A stretch of DNA of 64,000 nucleotides from Pseudomonadota bacterium (lineage in GTDB: Bacteria; Myxococcota_A; Polyangia; Polyangiales; Polyangiaceae): positions 7,495 to 71,494 of the forward strand of contig JAEWRL010000251.1 in the NCBI GenBank assembly GCA_023398955.1, written 5' to 3'. The notes beneath the pieces are model-generated. The model did not search any database and had not been told where the DNA came from. It worked only from the letters and a program-made list of their open reading frames with translations. Of the stretch, positions 26,409 to 35,863 are shown in pieces (position 1 is the first letter of the stretch; each line of letters opens with the position of its first letter). A program made the position numbers and the translations under genes.

Positions 26409-27770
26409 ATGCCTCGCTTCCCAACATGCCCGGTCGTCTACGTCGCAGACGATTGTCCCGATGTGCGGGAGCTGATGCGCCTCTGGCTGGAGTCTCTCGG
26501 CTGTCAGCCTCGGTGTTTTGGCGATGGGGAGGCCCTGTGCGACGGTGTCGAGCGGTGCATCCCAGATCTCGTCTTTCTCGATCTCATGATGCCCAGAATG
26601 TCCGGAATGGAAGCGCTGGGAAGACTGAAGGCGCGCAACGTCATCTGTCCCGTCATCGTCCTCAGCGCCGTGGACGACGTAAAAACCGTCGTCCAAGCAG
26701 TGCAGCTGGGAGCCCGGGACTACGAGACGAAGCCCCTGTCGCTCCATAGAATCGAAGTGCTCGTGCGCGACACTCTCGAGTCCAAAGGACCCCTCCCTCT
26801 TGCGAGCGATTCTGGCGGTATTGTAGGTAATTCTCCTGCGATGCGCCCAGTTCACGACGCCATCGAGCGCTGCTCGTCCAGTCAGATTTCGGTTCTCATC
26901 TCCGGCGAAAGTGGGACCGGAAAAGAGCTCGTTGCCCGGGCGATCCACCGCAGGAGCAGACGCTTGGATGGGCCCTTCGTCGCGATCAATTGCGGAGCGA
27001 TCCCGGAAAGCCTTCAGGAGAGCGAGCTCTTCGGGCATGAACGAGGGGCGTTCACGGGGGCCGTGGCCGCCCACCAGGGCTACTTCGAACGAGCGCAGGC
27101 GGGAACAGTCTTCCTGGACGAAGTCAGCGCCTTGAGCCCCTCGGCGCAGAAGAGGCTCCTGCGGGTGCTGCAGGAACGTCAGGTCCAACGCCTCGGCGGC
27201 TCGAAGCTGATCGATCTCCAGCTGCGGGTCATCTCAGCGACGAATCAACCGCTTCATCACGAGGTGAGAAGAGGCGCCTTTCGGCGCGATCTCTATTACC
27301 GCCTGGCCGTCTTTCCCATCGAGGTTCCCCCGCTTCGCGAACGCAAAGGCGACATCCTGCTGCTCGCAGAACACTTCGCCGAGAAGCATTTCGGCTGTCC
27401 CGAGCTGGCCGTCTCACCAGAGGTTCGGGATATTCTCGAAAGGCATTCGTGGCCAGGGAATGTCAGGGAGCTGGAGAACGTCGTGCAATACGCGTTGGTC
27501 AGCACAGGTAGCCTGCGTACCGCGGATGCGCTGCCGCGCCTGCTTCATATGGAGGAAGATTGGCAGGAAGAGACGAGCGACGTCCGATCGGTGCGGTGTC
27601 GGAGTCACGATCTGCGGGACATTGAGCGTGCTACCATTGCCGACGCTCTCTGCTTCGCCAATGGCAACCTATCGGAAGCCGCGCGCCGGCTGGGTATGAG
27701 CCGGGCTACGCTCTACCGAAAGCTCGCGAGGTACCGCGCCGAAGGTGAGAAGGCGCGAAAGCTCGCCTAG
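26409..27770 (+). CDS. NtrC-class sigma-54-dependent response regulator
   Basis: The protein has 453 residues in three domains. The receiver (1-120) has VADDCPDVREL, the phospho-site VFLDLMMPRMSG, and ETKPL. The AAA+ domain (about 138-370) has Walker A GESGTGKE, the sigma-54 contact loop GAFTGA, and Walker B TVFLDE. The C-terminal Fis-type helix-turn-helix reads NLSEAARRLGMSRATLYRKL. It activates sigma-54 promoters after phosphorylation. No sensor kinase is adjacent. Its stop codon overlaps the convergent universal-stress-protein stop by four bases. The target genes are unknown. Confidence 0.95.
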   Translation: MPRFPTCPVVYVADDCPDVRELMRLWLESLGCQPRCFGDGEALCDGVERCIPDLVFLDLMMPRMSGMEALGRLKARNVICPVIVLSAVDDVKTVVQAVQLGARDYETKPLSLHRIEVLVRDTLESKGPLPLASDSGGIVGNSPAMRPVHDAIERCSSSQISVLISGESGTGKELVARAIHRRSRRLDGPFVAINCGAIPESLQESELFGHERGAFTGAVAAHQGYFERAQAGTVFLDEVSALSPSAQKRLLRVLQERQVQRLGGSKLIDLQLRVISATNQPLHHEVRRGAFRRDLYYRLAVFPIEVPPLRERKGDILLLAEHFAEKHFGCPELAVSPEVRDILERHSWPGNVRELENVVQYALVSTGSLRTADALPRLLHMEEDWQEETSDVRSVRCRSHDLRDIERATIADALCFANGNLSEAARRLGMSRATLYRKLARYRAEGEKARKLA

Positions 27771-28684
27771 TCAGCTGCAGGCACAGTCAGCACCGAGCAG
27801 TGAGCATGTTGGAGGACAGATTCGGCGACACTGCCGAGCGCGATGCGCGCGATGCCCGTACGCCCACGGCTCCCCAGCACGATCAGCTCGGCTTCTCGCT
27901 CCTCGGCGAGTCGCAGGATCGTCTCGTCGGTTCGCGACTCAGCGGTGACGAGCGTCTCTCCCTCCGCTCCGAAGCGCTCGAGCTGATCGCCCAGTAACCG
28001 TGCTGCGGTCTCCAGAACCCCCTGCAGGGTCTCGTCGTCGGGCTGCGGGTTCACGGGGCCAAGTGGGCCCAGGCCGGACCAGAAGGGTGTCGGCGTCTCC
28101 ACATTGTGGTGGAGGATCAGGTGGAACCCGAGGGTCTTAGCCTCTTTCGCCGCGTAGCTGACACCGAGCAGCGCTGGATTCGACAGATCGGTTGCGGCAA
28201 AGAGCTTCCTGGTACGGACGTGCGGACGAGCCACCAGCACCGGACAGTGCGCGGCGCGAACGACACGAGCCGCCACGCTGCCGAGTAACCGGCGCTTCAG
28301 GCTGGTGTGTCCCCGATTTCCGACCACGAGCAACCTCGCCCCGTGTTCCTCGGCTTTGGCCGCAAGGCTCGCGTACGGCGTGTCGGAGAAATCGACCTCG
28401 ACCGAGATCTGGTCCGGAGCCAGGTCGGTGTGCTCTTCGGCGAGCGCCATCAGCCGATCGGTCAGCTGCCGTCCCAACGGAATCTCGTCCATGGCGTCCC
28501 GGGCGCTCAACTGCGGAAAGACGGGATGGATAGGCGCCGGCATATGCACGACGTGCACCATCCGTAGCTCACAGTTGGCCGCTTTGGCGCGCTCCGCACC
28601 CTGTCGCAAGGCTTCGATCGCGCTCTCGCTGAAATCGCTTGCAACGATGATGGGACCCAGGTCGTTCGTTTCGTCGCTCGTCAT
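27767..28684 (-). CDS. Tandem universal stress protein (two UspA domains)
   Basis: The protein has 305 residues with two Usp domains. Both keep the ATP-binding G-x2-G-x9-G-S/T pattern: GNRGHTSLKRRLLGS near residue 140 and GSRGRTGIARIALGS near residue 280. This suggests an ATP-binding, intramolecularly dimeric cytoplasmic protein. The ATG at 28684 (TSDETNDLG) has AAGG just before it; another ATG lies four codons upstream. A small GTGGC-GTTT-GCCAC hairpin lies 22 bases upstream of the start. The gene is convergent with the sigma-54 regulator gene and precedes no operon partner. Confidence 0.9.
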   Translation of the reverse strand: MTSDETNDLGPIIVASDFSESAIEALRQGAERAKAANCELRMVHVVHMPAPIHPVFPQLSARDAMDEIPLGRQLTDRLMALAEEHTDLAPDQISVEVDFSDTPYASLAAKAEEHGARLLVVGNRGHTSLKRRLLGSVAARVVRAAHCPVLVARPHVRTRKLFAATDLSNPALLGVSYAAKEAKTLGFHLILHHNVETPTPFWSGLGPLGPVNPQPDDETLQGVLETAARLLGDQLERFGAEGETLVTAESRTDETILRLAEEREAELIVLGSRGRTGIARIALGSVAESVLQHAHCSVLTVPAAD

Positions 28685-28827
28685 GGCCTTGATCATAAAG
28701 CAACTGTGGCGTTTGCCACCCACGTTCTTGGTCGCGCGCCGTGCTCACCCCGCCTTCCCGCATGCTGTCAGGCCATCCGAGTGCCGGCTGCCTCTCCGGA
28801 CTGCCGCCCCGGATGGCGCAAGCCTGT

Positions 28828-31074
28828 TCAGGGAAGCCTCACACGGCGCCGTTTGCCCTCGCACTCGACGAAGTAACGCCGTCGCGCCCCAGGGGCCCGC
28901 GGGTCGGCGTGTGTGAGACCCCTGTGTCGAATAGCGGCGTGGAAACGCCTGGCGCTCAACTCGAGATGCCAAAGGGTGAACACGCCACGCTCGTAGCCGA
29001 AGGTCAGGCCGTCGTCTTCCCGGTACAATCCCTTCGCGCTGCGCCCGTAGCCGCGGAAGGTGATGTCTGCGGCGGGGCTGTCAGCCGTGTGTTGGACCAC
29101 CGCCGCCAGAGGAAGGATCGCTCCGTCGCGCACGAAGGCGGGTACCTGCCCGCCGCCCCACGCGACGCTATGATAGCGACCACCGCGCAAGGGCGGTCCT
29201 CCCTCGAACGGGTGCCACAGTCCCTTGGGCAGGTATACAGCGCGTCGCGAGTGCCCTCGGTATAGGATTGGTGCCACGAGCACGTCGCGCCCGAAGAAGA
29301 ACTGGTCTTCAATCTCAGCGGCGATTGGATCGTTCCCAGCATGCCACTCGAGAGGGCGCATGAGCGGAGCTCCCTTGTCGAGGTGCTCCGCAAATAGTTG
29401 TTCTATGTACGGGAGCAAGCGGTAACGCGCCTCTATCAGGTGACGAATGTTGGACTCCACGGCCTCCCCGAACGCCCACGGCTCCTGGGCGCGATTCTCC
29501 ATCGCGCAATGGTTCCGGAAGAACGGATAGAAGATTCCCAGCTGATACCAGCGGGTTAGGAGCTCTCCATCGCAGTTTTCGCCAAATCCTCCCACGTCCA
29601 CCCCGCAGAATGGGATACCCGAGAGTCCGACACTGAGCAACATGGGAATGCTCTGGCGGAGGTGTTCGAACCACGACTTGTTGTCGCCGAGCCAGACGGC
29701 ACCGTAGCGCTGCATGCCGGCGTAGCAGGATCGTGTCAGAACGAACGGGCGCAGCTCAGGGTCCCTTCCCCGTTGCGCGTCCCAGGACGCGCGGGCCATG
29801 GCTTGACCATATACATTTCGTAGCTCCAGGTGTCCTGCGAGCGCCTTAGTGCTTCCGGGGTGGGCGATACGGTGAAGAAAGGGCTGCTCGCGATCAGGAG
29901 GCAGCTGGTGAGCGTCCGGTGCCAGCGGGCGTTGGTGATCGAAGATGGAAGGCTCGTTCATGTCGTTCCAGATCCCCGCGATCCCGCGGGACAGCAGGAA
30001 GCCGAGCTCGTCCTGCCACCACTTGCGCACCTCATCGTTGATGAAGTCTGGAAAGCAGCAGGGACCTGCCCACACGGGGCCTACGAAGGGTCGACCATCA
30101 GGGCGAACGCAGAACGCGCCGCGTCGTCGACCCTCCAAGTACAAGCGGTCCTTGATATCGCGTTTGACGCCCGGATCGACGATGGTGACGACGCGGAATC
30201 CGTCGCGGCCGAGCCTGGACACCGTTCGTTCAAAGTGCGGAAAGCGCTCTTCCGAGACGGTGAATGCGCGGTATTCCTCCATGTAGTCGATGTCGAGCAC
30301 GATGGCATCGCACGGGATCTTGCGATCTCTGAACTCGCGCGCAATCTCCAGTACACGCTGCTCGGTGGGATAGCTCCAGCGACTCTGCTGGTGTCCGAGG
30401 CTCCAGCGCGGGGGGAGTGCCTGGCGTCCGGTTAACCTGGTGTAGGCCGCCACGACATCCGCCAGCGGAGCCGGCCCAAGCACGTAGACTTCCCAGCCGC
30501 GCCGCGTCAATAGCTCGATACGGCCTTCCGCGTGCTCCTCGGGAGCCAGGATCCAGCGTTGAGGTGCGGGACTGTCGACGAATATCCCTACTGTGGACTC
30601 TCCCTCGCGCACAAGGAGGAAGGGGATGCTCTTGTACATAGAGTCGGTAGACTCCGTGTGATTCGGATCATCCAGCGTCATGAGCGTATGGACGCGGCCG
30701 CGCCGATTCAGTCCGCCATAGCGCTCTCCCAACCCAAGGCAGCGCGCCCCTACCGGTAGATCGAAGCGGAGGACGGTGCGGCCCTCTGCTTCACGCCACC
30801 ACTGAAGGTGTAAGGGAATGCTCGCCGAGGTGACCCGCTTCCATTCCGTCGCTGCTGCTGGGTCGAGGGCCCAGCTCGGACCCGCACGGACCCCGCCGCG
30901 TGGTGGTACGGCGATACGCAGAGCAGCGACGCCATCGACGGGCGCTGCGTGCAAGGTGTGCCGCATCCTGCGTCCGGGTTTGCGGGGCCGCACCGACGAG
31001 GGCCCTTTGGTCGCCTCGTCGCGTGCTGCCTTCCACCATCCTTGGGTCCGTGGCTGATGGCTCGTTCGCTTCAT
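28828..31074 (-). CDS. Glycoside hydrolase family 31 alpha-glucosidase
   Basis: This 748-residue GH31 enzyme has the nucleophile region GIWNDMNEPSIF (about residue 365) and the acid/base Asp in AVWLGDNKSWFEHLR (about residue 460). It also has the usual DIDYMEEYRAFTV and GVDVGGFGENCDGELL substrate-site blocks. An N-terminal beta-sandwich precedes the barrel and a distal beta-domain follows it. It should release glucose (or another alpha-linked hexose) from non-reducing ends. No signal peptide is obvious. With the GH15 enzyme upstream this suggests alpha-glucan turnover. The first 36 residues are basic and variable; a later ATG at residue 37 could be the true start. Confidence 0.93.
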   Translation of the reverse strand: MKRTSHQPRTQGWWKAARDEATKGPSSVRPRKPGRRMRHTLHAAPVDGVAALRIAVPPRGGVRAGPSWALDPAAATEWKRVTSASIPLHLQWWREAEGRTVLRFDLPVGARCLGLGERYGGLNRRGRVHTLMTLDDPNHTESTDSMYKSIPFLLVREGESTVGIFVDSPAPQRWILAPEEHAEGRIELLTRRGWEVYVLGPAPLADVVAAYTRLTGRQALPPRWSLGHQQSRWSYPTEQRVLEIAREFRDRKIPCDAIVLDIDYMEEYRAFTVSEERFPHFERTVSRLGRDGFRVVTIVDPGVKRDIKDRLYLEGRRRGAFCVRPDGRPFVGPVWAGPCCFPDFINDEVRKWWQDELGFLLSRGIAGIWNDMNEPSIFDHQRPLAPDAHQLPPDREQPFLHRIAHPGSTKALAGHLELRNVYGQAMARASWDAQRGRDPELRPFVLTRSCYAGMQRYGAVWLGDNKSWFEHLRQSIPMLLSVGLSGIPFCGVDVGGFGENCDGELLTRWYQLGIFYPFFRNHCAMENRAQEPWAFGEAVESNIRHLIEARYRLLPYIEQLFAEHLDKGAPLMRPLEWHAGNDPIAAEIEDQFFFGRDVLVAPILYRGHSRRAVYLPKGLWHPFEGGPPLRGGRYHSVAWGGGQVPAFVRDGAILPLAAVVQHTADSPAADITFRGYGRSAKGLYREDDGLTFGYERGVFTLWHLELSARRFHAAIRHRGLTHADPRAPGARRRYFVECEGKRRRVRLP

Positions 31075-31122
31075 GACTCCGATCCTTCGATGTGCGCAGC
31101 AGCTTGCTCGGATGGTGCAGTC

Positions 31123-32022
31123 CTATGCAGTCTGGTGCGTTTCGCGCTGACGCTTCGACTCGCGCCGCCAGAGGAGCAACAGCGCCCCGCCGATGATCCC
31201 CGCGGTCAAGCCGCCGCCAATCTTCATGATGCGTCCCGCTGCCATTCCGTAGCCGCCTTTCTTGGGATCGTAGGCGCTACAGTAGAGGATCAAACGATCG
31301 ACAGTACTGCCGATCTCTCCTTGCGAGGCCTCCATCAACGCGAGCTCAAGAGTGCGCGGCGCGTACTCGATGCCGTACAGATAGCGCGTCAGCGTTCCCT
31401 GGGGCGACGCCAACGCGAGCGCGGCCGCATGATAGTATTGATCCTCCTCTGGAGCGTAGCGGTAACCAATGCCGAGCGCATCCGCGAGGGTACGGATATT
31501 CGTGGCGCTTCCCGTCAAGAACCGCCAGCCCTCGGCTGCACCCTCGTCACCATACCTCGCGAGGTACCGCGCGCGTGTCTGCCGCGCCGAGCTGGGGCTC
31601 TCGGAGGGGTCGAGGGAGACGGTGATGACTCGATAGCTCTCGGCGAGCCTCAAGTCCATCCTGCGCAGCCCCTCGACGAGGCCGTTCAGCTGCAGGCTGC
31701 AGAGCATCGGACAACTGGAGTAGTTCAACGTGACGATGACGGGCACCGCCGCGCCGAAGAAATCCCCGAGGCGGACCTTCCTGCCGCTCTCGTCGAAGAA
31801 CTCGAGGTCGAGAGGCACGGCCGCTCCAACACGCTCGGTGACGCCCACGCCCTGAAGGTGCGCAGGCGGCTGCGGCGCATCAGTGGTCCGCGCCCCTACC
31901 GGCGCACCCGGGTCTGGTGCACACAAGCCGTCGCGGGGCACTGCGGCCATCGCCGCCATGAGCGCGAGCACTATCAGCGGCCATGGGATGATGATCCGGT
32001 GTATGCGTCTCGAGTTCGTCAT
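31123..32022 (-). CDS. SCO1/SenC-type copper chaperone for the caa3 oxidase
   Basis: This 299-residue protein has an N-terminal membrane anchor or signal (IIIPWPLIVLALMAAMAAV), a thioredoxin-like SCO domain with the copper ligands in SSCPMLC (CxxxC), and a later His in DQYYHAAAL. There is a C-terminal membrane helix (GGGLTAGIIGGALLLLW), unusual for Sco1 but seen in oxidase-operon versions. It delivers copper to the CuA site of subunit II. The ATG at 32022 is preceded by GAGGAG at five bases, which decides the start over a long upstream extension. It is the last gene of the act-cox operon. Confidence 0.9.
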   Translation of the reverse strand: MTNSRRIHRIIIPWPLIVLALMAAMAAVPRDGLCAPDPGAPVGARTTDAPQPPAHLQGVGVTERVGAAVPLDLEFFDESGRKVRLGDFFGAAVPVIVTLNYSSCPMLCSLQLNGLVEGLRRMDLRLAESYRVITVSLDPSESPSSARQTRARYLARYGDEGAAEGWRFLTGSATNIRTLADALGIGYRYAPEEDQYYHAAALALASPQGTLTRYLYGIEYAPRTLELALMEASQGEIGSTVDRLILYCSAYDPKKGGYGMAAGRIMKIGGGLTAGIIGGALLLLWRRESKRQRETHQTA

Positions 32023-32084
32023 CGCAGCTCCTCGTCGTAGGCGCCCTCTCCAAGGCGCTGACTGGCGGGCTGTCCTCGGACCAG

Positions 32085-32429
32085 TCATGTCGACGAACCA
32101 TCTCCGTGCAGCAGGCCTGGGCCTTGGGGCCTTACCTCCTCGTAGTCCCGCGTCCACACGTCCGCCATGGCGAAAAGAATCAGCGTTGCCAGCAGTATCA
32201 CCGCGATGGCGCCGGCCAAACGGTGTGCTGCTGACATCTCGATCAGGTGCATGAAGTAGAGCGCAACGATGATCGACTTCATCGCCGCGATGCCGAGGGC
32301 GACAGGCCACTCAGCGGCACCGAGGGAGACGAAAGAGAGGCCGAAGGTGATGCCGGTCAGCGCCAACAGCGCGGTGTAGGCGGCGGTATACTTCGTCGTG
32401 GTCATCTTTGCGCTGCTCACCGGCCTCAT
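32085..32429 (-). CDS. coxD: Cytochrome c oxidase subunit IV (bacterial type)
   Basis: This small protein has 114 residues and three hydrophobic segments. It contains KSIIVALYFMHLIEMSAAHR, matching the COX4_pro pattern with its conserved K..LV..FFMHL element. It assists assembly and stability of haem-copper oxidase subunits I-III. It starts with an ATG overlapping the subunit III stop (ATGA) and preceded by GAAAGG. It lies between subunit III and the Sco gene, which fixes its assignment despite its small size. Confidence 0.88.
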   Translation of the reverse strand: MRPVSSAKMTTTKYTAAYTALLALTGITFGLSFVSLGAAEWPVALGIAAMKSIIVALYFMHLIEMSAAHRLAGAIAVILLATLILFAMADVWTRDYEEVRPQGPGLLHGDGSST

Positions 32430-33070
32430 CCTTTCGTCAGATAGAAGAGTGGCCAAAGGAACAGCCAAATGATGTCCACTAGGTGCCAGTACATAGCCCC
32501 ATTTTCGAGCAGCTGGGGCGCCGCGGAGACGATCTGCCCTTTCTGGACGAGACGTCCAATCGTCGCCAGTGTCATCACTCCGATGATGACGTGCAGGGCG
32601 TGGAGGCCCGTCATCAGGTAGTAGAGGGTCCAGAACGCTGCAAGCCCCGGTTCTCGCTGTTTCTCACTGAACCAATCGCCCTGTGCACCAGGGAAGATGC
32701 CGTGGTGGAAGTGATCATAGTACTCGTACCCTTTCACACCCAGAAACACGAGACCGAGAAGCGCCGTTGTGAAAACGAGCCGAGCCGCTCCCCGCGGGTT
32801 GTCATGTCGCAGACGGTGGACCGCCAACGCCACGATGAAGCTGCTGGTCACGAGCACGAGGGTGTTGCCGGAGCCCCACCAGAAGGTGTTCTCGGACACG
32901 CCCCTGGCGAAAGCAGCCGGTGCCTGCGCTCGGTAAGACGAGTAAACGGTGAAGAGAGCGCCGAAGAAGAGCACTTCGCTCGCGAGGAATACCCACATTC
33001 CGAGGGTTGCCGCCAGGCGTTGGCGCTCGGACGATTCGAAGTGGTCCTCGTGGGGAGCACGCTCAGTCAC
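32426..33070 (-). CDS. coxC: Cytochrome c oxidase subunit III
   Basis: The protein has 214 residues and five predicted helices. It begins with the conserved LGMWVFLASEVLFFGALF and contains FLGVKGYEYYDHF and TGLHALHVIIGV (the His-rich helix), ending in LVDIIWLFLWPLFYL. It is part of the A-type haem-copper oxidase. The start is taken as GTG at 33070, which overlaps the end of subunit I by eight bases; the apparent upstream extension merely reads the subunit I tail in another frame. Confidence 0.92.
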   Translation of the reverse strand: MTERAPHEDHFESSERQRLAATLGMWVFLASEVLFFGALFTVYSSYRAQAPAAFARGVSENTFWWGSGNTLVLVTSSFIVALAVHRLRHDNPRGAARLVFTTALLGLVFLGVKGYEYYDHFHHGIFPGAQGDWFSEKQREPGLAAFWTLYYLMTGLHALHVIIGVMTLATIGRLVQKGQIVSAAPQLLENGAMYWHLVDIIWLFLWPLFYLTKG

Positions 33071-34718
33071 TCGGGTGCTCCTCGGGGCTGGAGGGGGGCG
33101 CGCCGAGGTCCATGCGGCCCCTCGGATCGGGTGCACTCTGAGAGTAGTCGTAGGGACCGCGTTCGAAGCAGGGGCTCCCTCTCCAGTTGTGCTTCGAAGG
33201 GGGGCTTCCTGTGTACCACTCGTAGCTGGCTGACCACCATGGGTTGTCCCCGGCGGGTGCCCCGTAGCGGACCGACCACAACAGGTAGGCTAACGTCGAG
33301 GACAGCCCGGCGAGGAGAGCCCACGCCCCCGCGGTCGAGACGACGTGCAGAGCCTGGAACTGCTCTGGATAGTTGGCATAGCGCCGCGGCATCCCCATGT
33401 TGCCCAGCAAGAACTGGGGCACGAAGGTGAGCACGAAGCCTCCGAAGACCAGTAGAGCGGACGGGAACGCCCACTTCTCGGGATACATTCGACCGGTCGC
33501 CTTGGGGAACCAGTAGTGTGTCGCTGCCAGGTACGCGGTCAGAGAGCCGCCGACCATGATGAAGTGGAAGTGAGCCACCACGAAGTAAGTGTCGTGCCAG
33601 TGCACGTCGAGACTCATCGTAGCGACGGCGACTCCCGTCATCCCCCCGAAAACGAAGAGGAAGAAGAACGCGAAGACGTATAACATTGGCGTCTTGAAGG
33701 ATATCGAGCCCCGATACATCGTCCCCACCCAGGTGAAGACCTTGATGGCGGAGAATATCGCGACCAGCATCGACAGGATCCCGAATGCACCCGCGTCGAA
33801 GACCGACATGCCAGCCGTGAACATGTGATGTCCCCACGTCAAGAATCCGACGAACGCGATCCCAAACGTCGAGACTGCGATGGCCGTGTAGCTGAGAGGG
33901 TTCTTGTGCGAAAAGGTGCAGACCACCTCGCTGATGACGCCCATCGCTGGTAGTATCATGATGTACACGGCTGGGTGCGAGTAGAACCAGAAGAGATGCT
34001 GGTAAAGGACGGGATCGCCTCCCCGCGCTGGGTCGAAGACTCCCCAGTCGAGTACCGCGTCTATCCCCGCGAGGGCGAGCGTTATTCCCAGGACGGGTGT
34101 GGCCAAGACCTGGATGATGCTCGTTCCGTAGATTGCCCACGCAAACAGGGGCATGTCGAAGAGCTTCATTCCCTTGGTGCGCATCGTGTGTACGGTCGTG
34201 ATGAAGTTCACACCCGTGATGATCGTGCTCCAGCCGAGGATGAAGACGCCCAGGAGTACGGGGAACACTGCCGTTGCTGTCTCCGAGCTGTACGGCACGT
34301 AGAAGGTCCAGCCCGTGTCGGTGCCCCCGATGAACATGCCAGCCAAGGTGACCGCAGCCCCCAAGGCATAGATGTAGAAGCTTGCGAGGTTGAGCCTTGG
34401 AAAGGCCACGTCTCGCGCCCCGAGCATCAGCGGGACGAGGAAGTTGCCGAAACCCGCAGGGATGGAAGGAATCAGGAACAACCAGACCATCGTAACGCCA
34501 TGAAGTGTGAAGAGCCGGTTGTAGGTGGTCTCTCCGAAATGAGTCTCCCTTGGCGTGAGGAGCTCGAGGCGGAGCAGCAACGCGAAGAGTCCACCCAGGG
34601 CCAGCGCGGCGGCCGTAGCGACGAAGAACATCACTCCAATTCGCTTATGATCGCGAGTAAGGAGCCAGCTCTGTAGCCCGTGCTCCGCGAGGTAGCTGTC
34701 GCTCGACGGCGTCTTCAT
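33063..34718 (-). CDS. coxA: Cytochrome c oxidase subunit I, A2-type (caa3)
   Basis: The catalytic haem-copper subunit has 551 residues and 12 helices. Conserved elements include TLHGVTMVWLF (haem a ligand His), WFYSHPAVYIMILPAMG (CuB His and cross-linked Tyr), WGHHMFTAGM, and DTYFVVAHFHFIMVGG with the paired axial histidines. The usual HPEVY glutamate is replaced by HPAVY preceded by Tyr-Ser (about residue 244). This is the YS signature of A2-type oxidases such as the Rhodothermus caa3 enzyme. It reduces O2 to water with proton pumping. The ATG at 34718 overlaps the subunit II stop by ATGA. Confidence 0.96.
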   Translation of the reverse strand: MKTPSSDSYLAEHGLQSWLLTRDHKRIGVMFFVATAAALALGGLFALLLRLELLTPRETHFGETTYNRLFTLHGVTMVWLFLIPSIPAGFGNFLVPLMLGARDVAFPRLNLASFYIYALGAAVTLAGMFIGGTDTGWTFYVPYSSETATAVFPVLLGVFILGWSTIITGVNFITTVHTMRTKGMKLFDMPLFAWAIYGTSIIQVLATPVLGITLALAGIDAVLDWGVFDPARGGDPVLYQHLFWFYSHPAVYIMILPAMGVISEVVCTFSHKNPLSYTAIAVSTFGIAFVGFLTWGHHMFTAGMSVFDAGAFGILSMLVAIFSAIKVFTWVGTMYRGSISFKTPMLYVFAFFFLFVFGGMTGVAVATMSLDVHWHDTYFVVAHFHFIMVGGSLTAYLAATHYWFPKATGRMYPEKWAFPSALLVFGGFVLTFVPQFLLGNMGMPRRYANYPEQFQALHVVSTAGAWALLAGLSSTLAYLLWSVRYGAPAGDNPWWSASYEWYTGSPPSKHNWRGSPCFERGPYDYSQSAPDPRGRMDLGAPPSSPEEHPSD

Positions 34719-35863
34719 GGTGCTCCCTGGTCGACTGCGCCAGCGGGCGTGGCGTTGGGCTGGCTTCCCTGAGCAGCGCCCTCCAGGGCCTCGCCATCCA
34801 TCGGCTTCACCCGAGCGTCGGGCAGACGCACGCGAGGCTCGGGCGCGTCGCGGCGCAGGGACTTGATGAACTCCACGATAGCGGCAGCGTCGGGCTGCTT
34901 GAGGACACCGAGGTACGTCGGCATGACGGGCGGGAAGCCCTCCACGACGTCCGTCAGGGGCTCCATCATCGAGCGGGTCAGGTACTCCTCGTCGGCGACG
35001 ACGGTTTGGCCACTTTGTAGCTGGACCGCCTTGCCAAAGAGGTTTCTCCAGGTGGGACCAATGTGAGGCTGTCCGTCGATTGTGTGGCAGGCAAGGCAGC
35101 CGTTCGCGCTGGCTGCTCGTCGGCCCTGCTCGGCCATGCTCGTCGTGCCCTCCCCGACGCGGGAGACGCGCCACCCGGCCAGCGCTGCTCGCGCGCCGGC
35201 TTCCGCCACGAGGGGTGGCTTCCCTCCGTCAAGCCAGCTCTCGTAGTCGACCGAGCCGAGCGCGACCACGCTGGCCCACATTCTGGAGTGCGACGTGCCA
35301 CAGAACTCGGCACAATAGACGTCGAAGATCCCCTCGCTGCGGGCACGGAACCAGGTCGTCGTGTAGCGGCCAGGGAGCAGGTCCTGCTTGATGCGGAAGG
35401 CGGGCACGTAGAAGCTGTGAATCACGTCGCGGGACGTCATTACGAGACGAACGTCGCGGTCGACGGGAACGACGAGCAGCCCAACGGTTGCCCGACCGTC
35501 AGGATACGAGAACTTCCACATCCACTGTTTCGCGACCACGTAGACCTCCTGCGCTGCCGGTGGCGGTGAGGCGTAGGCAATGTATTGAAGAAACCCGATG
35601 ACCCACCAGAGGATGAACAGCCCGAGCAGCACCCCGATGAAAGTGAACTCCATGCGCTTGGTGGCCTGAACACGAGGCGTCGTCGTGGGTTCTCCGCGCC
35701 GGCGAAAGCGGATCAAGAACCATCCGGCGGTAGCGAAGACGATCAACGAGCCGAGCATGGTCACCGAGATGACGAAGAAATGAAGCCGATCGATCGAGTC
35801 GGCGAAGCCGGTGGCCGCTTCGGGGAGGAAAAGAAGCTTGCGCAGGAGCTCGTCGGTGTTCAT
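34715..35863 (-). CDS. coxB: caa3 oxidase subunit II with fused cytochrome c domain
   Basis: The protein has 382 residues. Two N-terminal membrane helices precede a cupredoxin domain with the CuA ligands in CAEFCGTSHSRMW (about residue 184) and an upstream His in DVIHSFYVPAF. A C-terminal cytochrome c domain has haem motif CLACH near residue 255 and a probable Met ligand in PPVMPTYLG. The fused cytochrome defines a caa3 enzyme, which takes electrons directly from alternative complex III. The C-terminus ends in a Pro/Ala-rich tail. It overlaps the small upstream membrane-protein gene by ATGA. Confidence 0.95.
   Translation of the reverse strand: MNTDELLRKLLFLPEAATGFADSIDRLHFFVISVTMLGSLIVFATAGWFLIRFRRRGEPTTTPRVQATKRMEFTFIGVLLGLFILWWVIGFLQYIAYASPPPAAQEVYVVAKQWMWKFSYPDGRATVGLLVVPVDRDVRLVMTSRDVIHSFYVPAFRIKQDLLPGRYTTTWFRARSEGIFDVYCAEFCGTSHSRMWASVVALGSVDYESWLDGGKPPLVAEAGARAALAGWRVSRVGEGTTSMAEQGRRAASANGCLACHTIDGQPHIGPTWRNLFGKAVQLQSGQTVVADEEYLTRSMMEPLTDVVEGFPPVMPTYLGVLKQPDAAAIVEFIKSLRRDAPEPRVRLPDARVKPMDGEALEGAAQGSQPNATPAGAVDQGAP

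Noticed and set aside
28706..28719. GTGGC-GTTT-GCCAC hairpin upstream of the universal stress gene
   Set aside because: A 5-bp stem in GC-rich DNA is expected by chance and there is no other sign of a regulatory site.
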